From positions 19,651 through 83,650 of the forward strand of contig CAYQKY010000018.1 in assembly GCA_964418125.1 (NCBI GenBank): a DNA stretch of 64,000 nucleotides, given 5' to 3'. The position numbers and the translations under genes were made by a program. This DNA is from JACJXW01 sp964418125. Its GTDB lineage: Bacteria > Bacteroidota > Bacteroidia > Chitinophagales > Saprospiraceae. Numbering within the stretch: position 1 is the stretch's first letter; every line of letters begins with the position of its first letter. Positions 57,364-64,000 of the stretch are shown in pieces. The notes under the pieces are model-generated. The model worked only from the letters and a program-made list of their open reading frames with translations. It did no database searches and had not been told where the DNA came from.

Positions 57364-58668
57364 CTACTGCGCCGCCACTTCCGCATGCATCAGTTCCTCG
57401 ATGGCCTCCGCCTCAATGGGGATGTCCGCCATCAGGTCGACCGGGCCGTGGTCGGTGACGAGGATGTCGTTCTCCAGGCGCACGCCCAGGCTTTCCTCGC
57501 GGATATAGATGCCCGGCTCACAGGTGAACACCATACCTGCCTGTATGGGGTCGTAGCGGTGGGATAAGTCGTGCACATCCAGGCCAAGGTGGTGGGAAGT
57601 GCCGTGCATGAAGAACTTTTTATAGGCAGGGTATTTTTCGTCCTGGTTCTTGATATCGGTTTTATCGAGCAGTTTGAGCTTCAGTAGCTCGCTTTCCACC
57701 ATTTTGCCGACCTCTTTGTGGTACTCCTCGATGGTAGTACCCGGGACGAGCATCTGGCGGGCGCCTTTCAGTACGCGCAGCACCGCCTCGTAAACGGCGC
57801 GCTGCCGGGAAGTGTATTGCCCGTTGACCGGTATGGTGCGGCTGAGGTCGGAAGCATAGTTGGCATATTCGGCGCCGAAATCGAGCAATAGCAGGTCGCC
57901 GTCCTTGCACTGCTGGTTGTTCTGTATATAGTGCAGAACGCAGCTGTTCCTGCCGCTGGCGACGATGGGCTCGTAAGCATGGCCGCTGGCCCCGTTCCTG
58001 ATGAATTCGTGGATGACCTCCGCTTCGAGTTCGTATTCCATCATGCCCGGCCGGGTTTTTTCCAGTATGCGGCGGAAAGCCTTGCCGGTGATATCGATCG
58101 ACTGCTTTATGAGTTCCACCTCGAACTGAGATTTCACCATGGCCAGCTTCTTCAGGATGGGCTGCGAGCGGTGGTATTTGTGCAGGGGATAACGCTCCAT
58201 GAGCTGTTTGGAAAAACGCACATCCCGGGTCAGGACTTCCGACTGGAAGCGGTCGTGCTCGTTGAGATTGAGGTAGATGCGCCTGGACAGCAGGATGAGT
58301 TCGTGCAGGATTTTGTCCATTTCATCCAGCCAGTATATTCTTTCAATGCCGGAAATGGCGCTGGCCTCTTCCCTGGACAATTTTGCCCCTTCCCACATCG
58401 CGGTATGTTCATCCGCCCGCTTGATAAAGGCCACCTCCTGGAAGCCTTCCTTGATGCAATCGGGAAAGAGCACCAGGACGGTATCTTCCTGGTCGAGCCC
58501 GCTCAGATAGAACAGCCCTGAGTTTTGCCGGAAGGGGAAAAAGGTATCCCCGCTGCGCGGCATGAGGTCATTGGACTGGAAAATGGCGATCGAGTCCGGT
58601 TGCATCTTGCGCATGAAGCGCTTGCGGTTGGACTGAAAGAGGGCCGGATTAACAGGGTCGTATCTCAT
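57364..58668 (-). CDS. Xaa-Pro aminopeptidase (M24B)
   Basis: A 434-residue aminopeptidase P that removes an N-terminal residue preceding proline. It has the PepP N-terminal domain (FQSNDLMPRSGDTFFPFRQNSGLFYLSGL) and the pita-bread metal site: Asp in LLLLDFGAEYANYASDLSRTIP, His in MHGTSHHLGLDVHD, Glu in FTCEPGIYI and Glu in VRLENDILVT. All five ligands are visible. Length is normal and it has no signal peptide, so it works in the cytoplasm. It is monocistronic. Confidence 0.96.
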   Translation of the reverse strand: MRYDPVNPALFQSNRKRFMRKMQPDSIAIFQSNDLMPRSGDTFFPFRQNSGLFYLSGLDQEDTVLVLFPDCIKEGFQEVAFIKRADEHTAMWEGAKLSREEASAISGIERIYWLDEMDKILHELILLSRRIYLNLNEHDRFQSEVLTRDVRFSKQLMERYPLHKYHRSQPILKKLAMVKSQFEVELIKQSIDITGKAFRRILEKTRPGMMEYELEAEVIHEFIRNGASGHAYEPIVASGRNSCVLHYIQNNQQCKDGDLLLLDFGAEYANYASDLSRTIPVNGQYTSRQRAVYEAVLRVLKGARQMLVPGTTIEEYHKEVGKMVESELLKLKLLDKTDIKNQDEKYPAYKKFFMHGTSHHLGLDVHDLSHRYDPIQAGMVFTCEPGIYIREESLGVRLENDILVTDHGPVDLMADIPIEAEAIEELMHAEVAAQ

Positions 58669-59017
58669 GGGAAAATGATTTTCAGTTGATGGGGTTTTCG
58701 GGGCCGAAAATTTGGAATTCAGGGCTGGGGGGCCGTAGGTTCGGAGTTTCAGGGCCTGTCAACTTCGAGCATTACCCCACATAGCCTGCATGCCAAGCCA
58801 CATCATGGCAGGAGTTCACCCGGGATCATATTGGGTCGGCTGTTTCTGGGATTGTATTGAGTATGGGTAGATATAAGGTAAGTGCCGGAATTACGATCAA
58901 AGTTGCGAAAAAACAAATAACCAGAAAAGCATTTGGCCTAATTTGGAATGATTTTAAGTTGTTTGTTGCCTGTTGTTTGTTGTTTGTTGCTGGTTCAACA
59001 GATAACAGACGACCAGC
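58669..59017. other. Spacer with heptamer repeat island
   Basis: A 7-bp tandem repeat lies at 58958-58999, directly downstream of the YkvA gene. The rest (58669-58957) shows no gene, clear promoter or terminator. Confidence 0.6.
58958..58999. repeat. Heptamer tandem repeat (GTTGTTT), six units
   Basis: Six 7-bp units in a row: GTTGTTT, GTTGCCT, GTTGTTT, GTTGTTT, GTTGCTG, GTTCAAC, followed by a partly inverted tail (CAACAG, GACGACC). The same words occur on the other side of the YkvA gene at 59501-59560. Confidence 0.85.
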
Positions 59018-59404
59018 CTATAGCTTTGCATCCACCTCCAGCAAGTCTTCTTCATTATATTCCTTAAACCACTTGCCCAGCTGCCGGCGGGCATTGGCGC
59101 GCACGCCTTCGTTGATGTAACAGGCAATGGTCACCAGCCCGAAAGAGAGCACGCCGAGGTCATCCGTGTAGCCGATGATGGGGGTGAGGTCGGGAAGGGC
59201 GTCGAAGGGCGCCAGGAGGTACCCCAGGGCGCCCAGGATGATGCTCTTGGCCCAGGTGGGCGTCTCTTTGCGGCGGTAGGCGTAGAAGAGGAGCAGTGCG
59301 GCATAAACAGTTTTCACCCCCGCCTGTTGGGCGAAAAGCCTTACTTTTTTCCAGAATTTATTTTCGGAAAACTGCTGGATATAGGATTGAAACGGATTTT
59401 TCAT
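59018..59404 (-). CDS. YkvA family (DUF1232) membrane protein
   Basis: A 128-residue protein with one or two membrane segments (TVYAALLLFYAY and SIILGALGYLLAPFDALPDLTPIIGYTDDLGVLSFGLVTIACYI). The DUF1232 motif is LLAPFDALPDLTPIIGYTDDLGVL. Family members are small membrane proteins of unknown function. The gene is bracketed on both sides by heptamer repeats of the same GTTGTTT/GTTGCTG word family. Confidence 0.93.
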   Translation of the reverse strand: MKNPFQSYIQQFSENKFWKKVRLFAQQAGVKTVYAALLLFYAYRRKETPTWAKSIILGALGYLLAPFDALPDLTPIIGYTDDLGVLSFGLVTIACYINEGVRANARRQLGKWFKEYNEEDLLEVDAKL

Positions 59405-59500
59405 CTCTTAAAGATTGCAATAAACGCGGTTAATTCTTTTAGTTGCTATAACACTGAAACTCATAATTTCACAAAAGGTTTCATGAGGCCCCGGCGGGTG

Positions 59501-59560
59501 CTGGTTGTTTGTTGCTGGTTGCAGAGCGGATAAACCAACAACAGGCGACGAACAACAAAA
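59501..59560. repeat. Heptamer repeat island upstream of the YkvA gene
   Basis: GTTGTTT, GTTGCTG, GTTGCAG and then the inverted words CCAACAACAG, GACGAACAAC and AAAAC. The two halves can pair to form a hairpin. This is the partner of the island at 58958-58999. Confidence 0.75.
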
Positions 59561-59642
59561 CTATAATGTTTTTATCTTCACCGCTGTTAAATCATGCAAT
59601 AAATATAACAGTTTGAAAGAAAATTCTTCTGTTGAAAATCTA

Positions 59643-60656
59643 CTAACGCCGCCATTCCGCCGTCAGAAGTTCTTCTGCCGGGCCGGCCACTTCCAGGCCG
59701 GCATGGAGGCCTATGCCTGAAAATAGCAGCCGTTCTCCCTCGAAAAGTTTTACTTCTATTGTAGCCTGCAGGCTTTCGTTTACCTTACCCGTCATATTTC
59801 CGGAAAGGGGAGATACCAACTGGCCGCCGCCTCCTTTTTTATGGGCGACGATCTCCAGCCGGCGCCGGCTATCCCGAAATGCCAGGAACACCTCTTGTTC
59901 TCCCAGGGCGGCGCGCATACTGGCGCCGGTATAGGTAGCGAAACGATATAGGCGGCCACCGAATAAAAAACCTGCGATATAACCGACAAAATGGCTGCCG
60001 ATCCACGGGATGTTGGCTACCGAGGCCACCAGAGAAACAGGCTGATCCCCTCCGAAATGGTTGCTTTGCAGCCATATCCAGGAGGAGGGGAAGGAGCGGC
60101 CCCAGTCTTTCTCCGTATAGCCCTTGCCGCCGGTGAAATCCACCTCCTGGCCATAAACTTCCAGTTTCCCCTCCAGGTGATGGTTGAGGCTTACCACTCC
60201 GTGGTAGCACTCCATAAAAGGCACAAAAGAGTACCAACCCATAATGCCGGGCGCCCCGAGCATGCTGGGCCAGGGGGTGATGCCTTTCAGCCGGAGCGTT
60301 CCCCGCAGTTCCGGCAGGGCCAGTTCCAGCCGGCTGTCCGAAAAACGATTGCCGCCAATGCCAATCTCGAAGTGGGTTGGCGCCGGCAGGAAAGCCTCGA
60401 CGGGGAAATCATGGTAGAACGCCCGGCATTTTTTGCCGTCGAGCAACTGAATGAAGGAGTGATGCCTGCCGTCAATCCCGAGAGAAATACCGGGAATGAT
60501 GGCGAATGCGTAACGCCCGGTGGGGTCTACGATCTTGAAATACCAGCCCTCGAAGTAGTTGCGGCGGCGCCCCCATCCATGGTAGCGGTTGGGGTCCCAA
60601 AGGGCGCGCCAGCGGAGGAGGAAGCGAGGGAGGCGTATATTCGTGTATTCGTGCAT
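59643..60656 (-). CDS. Tocopherol cyclase family protein
   Basis: A 337-residue protein of the tocopherol cyclase fold. Motifs are RRNYFEGWYFKIVDPTGRYAFAIIPGISLG with HHSFIQLLDG, GIMGWYSFVPFMECYHGVVSLNHHLEG, and GKGYTEKDWGRSFPSSWIWLQSNHF. Plant and cyanobacterial VTE1 enzymes close the chroman ring of tocopherols; homologues in non-photosynthetic bacteria have unknown substrates. No quinone prenyltransferase is nearby. The first residues (MHEYTNI) are encoded by an 8-bp repeat, so the start codon is uncertain and the domain itself begins near residue 22. Confidence 0.85.
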   Translation of the reverse strand: MHEYTNIRLPRFLLRWRALWDPNRYHGWGRRRNYFEGWYFKIVDPTGRYAFAIIPGISLGIDGRHHSFIQLLDGKKCRAFYHDFPVEAFLPAPTHFEIGIGGNRFSDSRLELALPELRGTLRLKGITPWPSMLGAPGIMGWYSFVPFMECYHGVVSLNHHLEGKLEVYGQEVDFTGGKGYTEKDWGRSFPSSWIWLQSNHFGGDQPVSLVASVANIPWIGSHFVGYIAGFLFGGRLYRFATYTGASMRAALGEQEVFLAFRDSRRRLEIVAHKKGGGGQLVSPLSGNMTGKVNESLQATIEVKLFEGERLLFSGIGLHAGLEVAGPAEELLTAEWRR

Positions 60657-60721
60657 TTGTGTATTTGCCTTGCCCGCCGTAGCTTCAGTGAAGGCGGGTG
60701 CATTGGTGTATTCGTGTCTGT
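60635..60721. repeat. 8-bp tandem repeat (GTGTATTC) with REP-like palindrome, covering a start codon
   Basis: Units GTATATTC, GTGTATTC, GTGCATTT, GTGTATTT (60635-60666) are followed by a palindrome CCCGCC...GGCGGG (60673-60698) and further units GTGCATTG, GTGTATTC, GTGTCTGT. The start codon of the tocopherol-cyclase-family gene lies inside the third unit. Confidence 0.8.
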
Positions 60722-60974
60722 CCGGATACTTTCTTACGCCAAAAGAACCAGTTTTCGCATCTTCCTCTCAGAAGATTTCGTCGAATAAACTGCCTGCCAT
60801 TTTTTGGCCCTTGCCTGGTTCAGGGTGAAAAGGTGCGCCCCTTTTCCGGAAGGATAAAGCCATGGGCGCCTGCCGGAAAAATAAAAATTTACTCACCAAA
60901 ATTACAACTTATGTTTCAGAGCGGAACCGGTGGAATTGATGGGGGCGGTTGATTAACCCGGCCAATTCCAGTGC
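60657..60974. other. Spacer between nadB and the tocopherol-cyclase-family gene
   Basis: Apart from the repeat and palindrome at its left end, the 250 bases contain no gene, promoter or terminator that I can support. Short plus-strand ORFs here lack domains. Confidence 0.5.
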
Positions 60975-62570
60975 CTACAGTAAGGACTGCTGAACAAAGT
61001 TGAGCTTGCGGGGATAGTCGGCGGTGAAGTGCAGGCCGCGGCTTTCCCGGCGCATGGAGGCCGCCCGGGTGATCAGGTACCCAACAGTAATCAGGTTGCG
61101 CAATTCACAGAGCTGCGGCGAAAGGGTAGTGGTGTGGTACAGCTCTTCCGTTTCCCGATACAGCAGGCTGAGGCGGTCCAGGGCCCGCTTCAGGCGGACA
61201 TTAGACCGTACGATGCCCACGTAGCTGCTCATCACTTCCTTGAGTTCCTTAAGGCTCTGCGTGATGAGCACCATCTCTTTGGGATGGGTGGTGCCGCTGG
61301 CATTCCAGCCGGGGATGCCGGCCTTATGTTCAAGGCTGTCGATCATGGGCAGGGCATCCTGGCTGATGCGGCGGGCGAAGACCAGGGCCTCCAGCAGGGA
61401 ATTGGACGCCAGGCGGTTGGCGCCGTGCAGGCCGGTGCAGGTACTTTCCCCGCAGGCATAGAGCCGGCGGATGGAACTGCGCCCCCGCTCGTCCACCTTG
61501 ATCCCGCCGCACATATAGTGGCAGGCGGGCACAACAGGGATCATGTCCTTCATCGGGTCGATGCCGATGCTGAGGCATTTGTCGTAAATGGTGGGAAAAT
61601 GGCTGCGGAAAGAGGCCTCCTCCAGGTGGCGGCAATCCAGGAACATGCATTCTTCCCCGCGCTGTTTCATTTCGTCGTCGACCGCCCGGGCCACGATATC
61701 CCGGGGGGCCAGTGATTTCCGCGGGTCATACTTGTCCATGAATTCCTCGCCTTCGCGCGTCTTCAGGATACCGCCGAAACCCCGGACTGCCTCGGATATG
61801 AGAAAAGAGGGGTTTTCCCCTGCGGGGTTAAACAGCGCAGTGGGATGGAACTGTACGAACTCCATGTTCTCCAGGCGCCCCTTGGCGCGGTACACCATGG
61901 CGATGCCGTCGCCGGTGGCGATCACCGGGTTGGTCGTGTTGCGGTACACTTGTCCGGCGCCGCCCGTGGCCACTACGGTGAGCCGGGCGAGAATGGTATC
62001 GATATTTCTCGTGCGTTTATTGAGCGCATAAGCCCCGTAGCATTCGATATCCGGCATCAGGCGGGTCACGTTATAACCCAGATGGTGCTGGGTGATGAGG
62101 TCCACGGCAAAATAGTGTTCCAGTATCTCGATATTGGGAAACTGCTCGGCCTTTTCCAGCAATGCCCGCTGTATCTCCCAACCGGTCAGGTCCTTGTAGT
62201 GGAGAATGCGGTTCTCCGAATGGCCGCCCTCCCGGCCCAGGTCGTAGCGTTCCCCGCCTTTGTCAAAACGGGTACCCCAGTTGATGATCTCCTGTACCCT
62301 TTCCGGGCCTTCCTCCACGACGATCTCCACCGCCTTCACCTCGCAAAGGCCATCGCCGGCATCCAGCGTATCGGCAATGTGTTTTTCGTAGGAATCCACT
62401 TCTTTGTTCCATACCGCCGCTACTCCGCCCTGGGCATAGCGGGTATTGCTCTCCTCTTCAATGGTCTTGGTGAGGGCCGTAATCTTGAGGCCCGGCCGGG
62501 CCTGGGCAAAATGGATGGCCGTAGACAGGCCGCCAATGCCCGAGCCAATGATCAGGATATCTGTTTTCAT
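60975..62570 (-). CDS. nadB: L-aspartate oxidase
   Basis: A 531-residue flavoprotein that oxidises L-aspartate to iminoaspartate in NAD biosynthesis. It has the FAD-binding GxGxxG motif (DILIIGSGIGGLSTAIHFAQ), the succinate dehydrogenase-like motif SNTRYAQGGVAAVW, the histidine-rich active site EFVQFHPTALF, REGGHSENRILH and MCGGIKVDERGRSSIRRLYACGE. The C-terminal helical domain is complete. nadA and nadC are not in the window. A TATCTTTG promoter element lies just upstream. Confidence 0.97.
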   Translation of the reverse strand: MKTDILIIGSGIGGLSTAIHFAQARPGLKITALTKTIEEESNTRYAQGGVAAVWNKEVDSYEKHIADTLDAGDGLCEVKAVEIVVEEGPERVQEIINWGTRFDKGGERYDLGREGGHSENRILHYKDLTGWEIQRALLEKAEQFPNIEILEHYFAVDLITQHHLGYNVTRLMPDIECYGAYALNKRTRNIDTILARLTVVATGGAGQVYRNTTNPVIATGDGIAMVYRAKGRLENMEFVQFHPTALFNPAGENPSFLISEAVRGFGGILKTREGEEFMDKYDPRKSLAPRDIVARAVDDEMKQRGEECMFLDCRHLEEASFRSHFPTIYDKCLSIGIDPMKDMIPVVPACHYMCGGIKVDERGRSSIRRLYACGESTCTGLHGANRLASNSLLEALVFARRISQDALPMIDSLEHKAGIPGWNASGTTHPKEMVLITQSLKELKEVMSSYVGIVRSNVRLKRALDRLSLLYRETEELYHTTTLSPQLCELRNLITVGYLITRAASMRRESRGLHFTADYPRKLNFVQQSLL

Positions 62571-62585
62571 GGCGCTGTTTTACAT

Positions 62586-62593
62586 CAAAGATA
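62586..62593 (-). promoter_or_regulatory. nadB promoter -7 element
   Basis: The minus strand reads TATCTTTG, which predicts a leader of only about 10 bases before the nadB start. The -33 region is weak. Confidence 0.55.
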
Positions 62594-62703
62594 GAGATAG
62601 TTTAACAACTAAACTAACTATTAGGCCTCCAGCTTTCCAGATTCCGGAAACTTATCGGGCCCTGCGCTTCCCATTTTTCCGTCAGGGAGGCTATTTTTGA
62701 ACC

Positions 62704-63819
62704 ATGAGGATCGCCGTCAATACGCGTTTTTTATTGCCGGGCCGCCTGGAAGGGCTGGGGCGTTATACCTGTGAAGTGGCCAGACGGCTGGTGGAAGGCC
62801 ATCCGGAACACGAATTCCTGTTCTTTTTCGATCGCCCTTATGATGAACGCTTCCTCTTCGGCCCGCAGGTTCGGCCGGTGGTGCTCCATCCTCCGGCGCG
62901 CCATCCCCTGCTTTGGTATATCTGGTTCGAATTTTCCGTTGCCGCGGCGCTGAAAAAATACCGGCCCGATGTCTTTTTCTCCCCTGATGGCTATCTGTCT
63001 TTGCGGGCCACTACGCCAACGGTGATGGTGGTCCACGACCTGGCCCACGAGCATTTCCCTGAAGCCGTTCCGTTCCTGGTGCGCAGGTTTTACCGGCGTT
63101 ACGTTCCCCGTTATTGTGAACGGGCGGAGCGCATCCTCACTGTTTCCCATTATACCAAAGAGGATATCCGGCAACAATACGGCATCGCTGGTTCTAAGAT
63201 TACCGTTTGCGGCAACGGTTGCCGCGAGGGCTTCCATCCGCTTGCAGCAGCCGGACAACGAGCGGCCCGTCAGCAATATGCCGGCGGGCAACCTTATTTC
63301 CTGTATGTGGGCGCGGTGCACCCCCGAAAAAATGTACATCGCCTGATAGAAGCTTTCAGCCTTTTCCGGCAAAGGTCCGGCGCTGCCATGAAGCTGCTCA
63401 TTGCCGGCCGTTTCGCCTGGCAGGGCGGCGAGGTGAAGAGCGCCTATGATGCCTCGCCTTTCCGGGAAGACATCCACTTCCTGGGCTTCGTACCGGATGA
63501 AAGCCTGCCCCGGCTCATGGGCGCTGCGCTCGGTTTCGTTTACCCCTCTCTTTTTGAGGGCTTTGGCCTGCCTCTGCTGGAGGCCATGCACTGCGAAATA
63601 CCCATCGTCAGTTCCCGCGCCTCCTCCCTTCCCGAAGTGGCCGGAGAGGCTGCCCTGCTGGTAAATCCTGATAGTACGGAAGAACTTGCCAACGCCCTGC
63701 TGCGCCTCTACGCAGAGCCCGCCCTGCGCCAGGCGCTGATCAGGGCCGGACGCGAACAGCGGCGACAATTCAGCTGGGATAAAACGGCGGAGATCGTTTA
63801 CCGGAACCTGTCAGGGTGA
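62704..63819 (+). CDS. Glycosyltransferase family 4 (GT-B)
   Basis: A 371-residue GT-B glycosyltransferase that retains the anomeric configuration. The N-terminal domain starts RIAVNTRFLLPGRLEGLGRYTCEVARRL. The C-terminal nucleotide-sugar domain has YFLYVGAVHPRKNVHRLIEAF, GFVPDESLPRLMGAALGFVYPSLFEGFGLPLLEAMHCEIPIVSS with the EGFGLPLLE (Ex7E) motif, and LPEVAGEAALLVNPDS. It probably adds a sugar to a polysaccharide or glycolipid; donor and acceptor cannot be read. No other glycan genes are adjacent. Confidence 0.95.
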   Translation: MRIAVNTRFLLPGRLEGLGRYTCEVARRLVEGHPEHEFLFFFDRPYDERFLFGPQVRPVVLHPPARHPLLWYIWFEFSVAAALKKYRPDVFFSPDGYLSLRATTPTVMVVHDLAHEHFPEAVPFLVRRFYRRYVPRYCERAERILTVSHYTKEDIRQQYGIAGSKITVCGNGCREGFHPLAAAGQRAARQQYAGGQPYFLYVGAVHPRKNVHRLIEAFSLFRQRSGAAMKLLIAGRFAWQGGEVKSAYDASPFREDIHFLGFVPDESLPRLMGAALGFVYPSLFEGFGLPLLEAMHCEIPIVSSRASSLPEVAGEAALLVNPDSTEELANALLRLYAEPALRQALIRAGREQRRQFSWDKTAEIVYRNLSG

Positions 63820-63890
63820 TCGGGTTGATCGAAAAGTGTTTGACTGTCTTCATGGCCGTTTTGCTATTTTTACGGCAGCCGGTGATGATG

Positions 63891-63898
63891 TAAATTTG
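63891..63898 (+). promoter_or_regulatory. Promoter -7 element of the last gene
   Basis: TAAATTTG lies 30 bases before the ATG at 63929. The region 20 bases upstream is only a T-run (63867-63871). Confidence 0.6.
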
Positions 63899-63928
63899 CC
63901 TTTCACACATTTCATTCGAAAGTTTAGC

Positions 63929-64000
63929 ATGATGATTTTTTCAAAACATATACTACTGCCCGTCCTTTTTCTCCCGGGCCTCTGCGGGCATGCTCTTTAT
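63929..64000 (+). CDS. Exported protein, 5' end only
   Basis: The first 24 codons (MMIFSKHILLPVLFLPGLCGH) read as a signal peptide: a basic start, then a hydrophobic core, then GLCGH. The frame is open to the right edge. The remainder lies outside the window, so the function cannot be judged. A TAnnTTTG promoter element lies at the expected distance upstream. Confidence 0.6.
   Translation, partial: MMIFSKHILLPVLFLPGLCGHALY

Overview
The window looks like chromosome of a Saprospiria-type Bacteroidota (Lewinella, Phaeodactylibacter or Haliscomenobacter relatives). The evidence is a Bacteroidota-type -7 element (TAnnTTTG), often with a TTG about 20 bases upstream, in front of many genes; signal-peptide and lipoprotein genes of Bacteroidota families (DUF5723, DUF3109, HD plus Pycsar-effector-like membrane protein); type IX secretion sorting domains; LytTR/LytS regulation; and a Rho factor with a long disordered acidic insert. 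Most of the window is moderately GC-rich with strongly codon-biased genes. The AT-richer genes at 15.1-15.9, 47.7-48.2 and 51.1-51.9 kb look acquired.

Layout. 0-11.5 kb: housekeeping and envelope genes (zinc-ribbon protein, TPR protein, hydrolase and methyltransferase, acyl-CoA dehydrogenase, HD/PycTM-like protein, a lipoprotein and DUF5723 pair). It includes a wrecked T9SS/DUF547 locus at 2.1-3.1 kb and heptamer repeat islands around the DUF5723 gene. 11.5-12 kb: a tRNA with CAU anticodon, flanked by two tRNA-like fragments that carry the same small palindrome. 12.2-22.5 kb: a conflict or defence-like island. It holds an ADP-ribosylglycohydrolase lipoprotein, a Fic protein under palindromic operators, a UPF0175/DUF3368 toxin-antitoxin pair, a TIR, STAND NTPase, TPR/coiled-coil and FGE-fold operon, and a patatin-like lipase. 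22.9-48 kb: core genes (dihaem cytochrome, groEL/groES/hsp20, outer membrane proteins, MscS channel, rho, serS, frr, rpmH, TonB, gcvH, a eukaryote-type citrate synthase, fused ftcD). A promoter-to-terminator unit at 44.36-44.73 kb holds a structured RNA and no gene. 48-64 kb: a large FAD/Fe-S oxidase, a small membrane GIY-YIG-like protein with a partner gene, a LytS/LytTR two-component pair, a MITE-like element, an endonuclease I with T9SS tail, aminopeptidase P, a tocopherol-cyclase-family protein, nadB and a glycosyltransferase.

The best candidates for something undescribed are three. First, the TIR/STAND/FGE operon, where a non-triplet 8-bp tandem repeat separates two ORFs that one unit of slippage would fuse. 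Second, the structured non-coding RNA at 44.4 kb. Third, the tRNA flanked by palindrome-split tRNA halves. Short 7- and 8-bp tandem repeat islands with a different word at each locus recur in at least seven places, and twice the same word flanks one gene on both sides.
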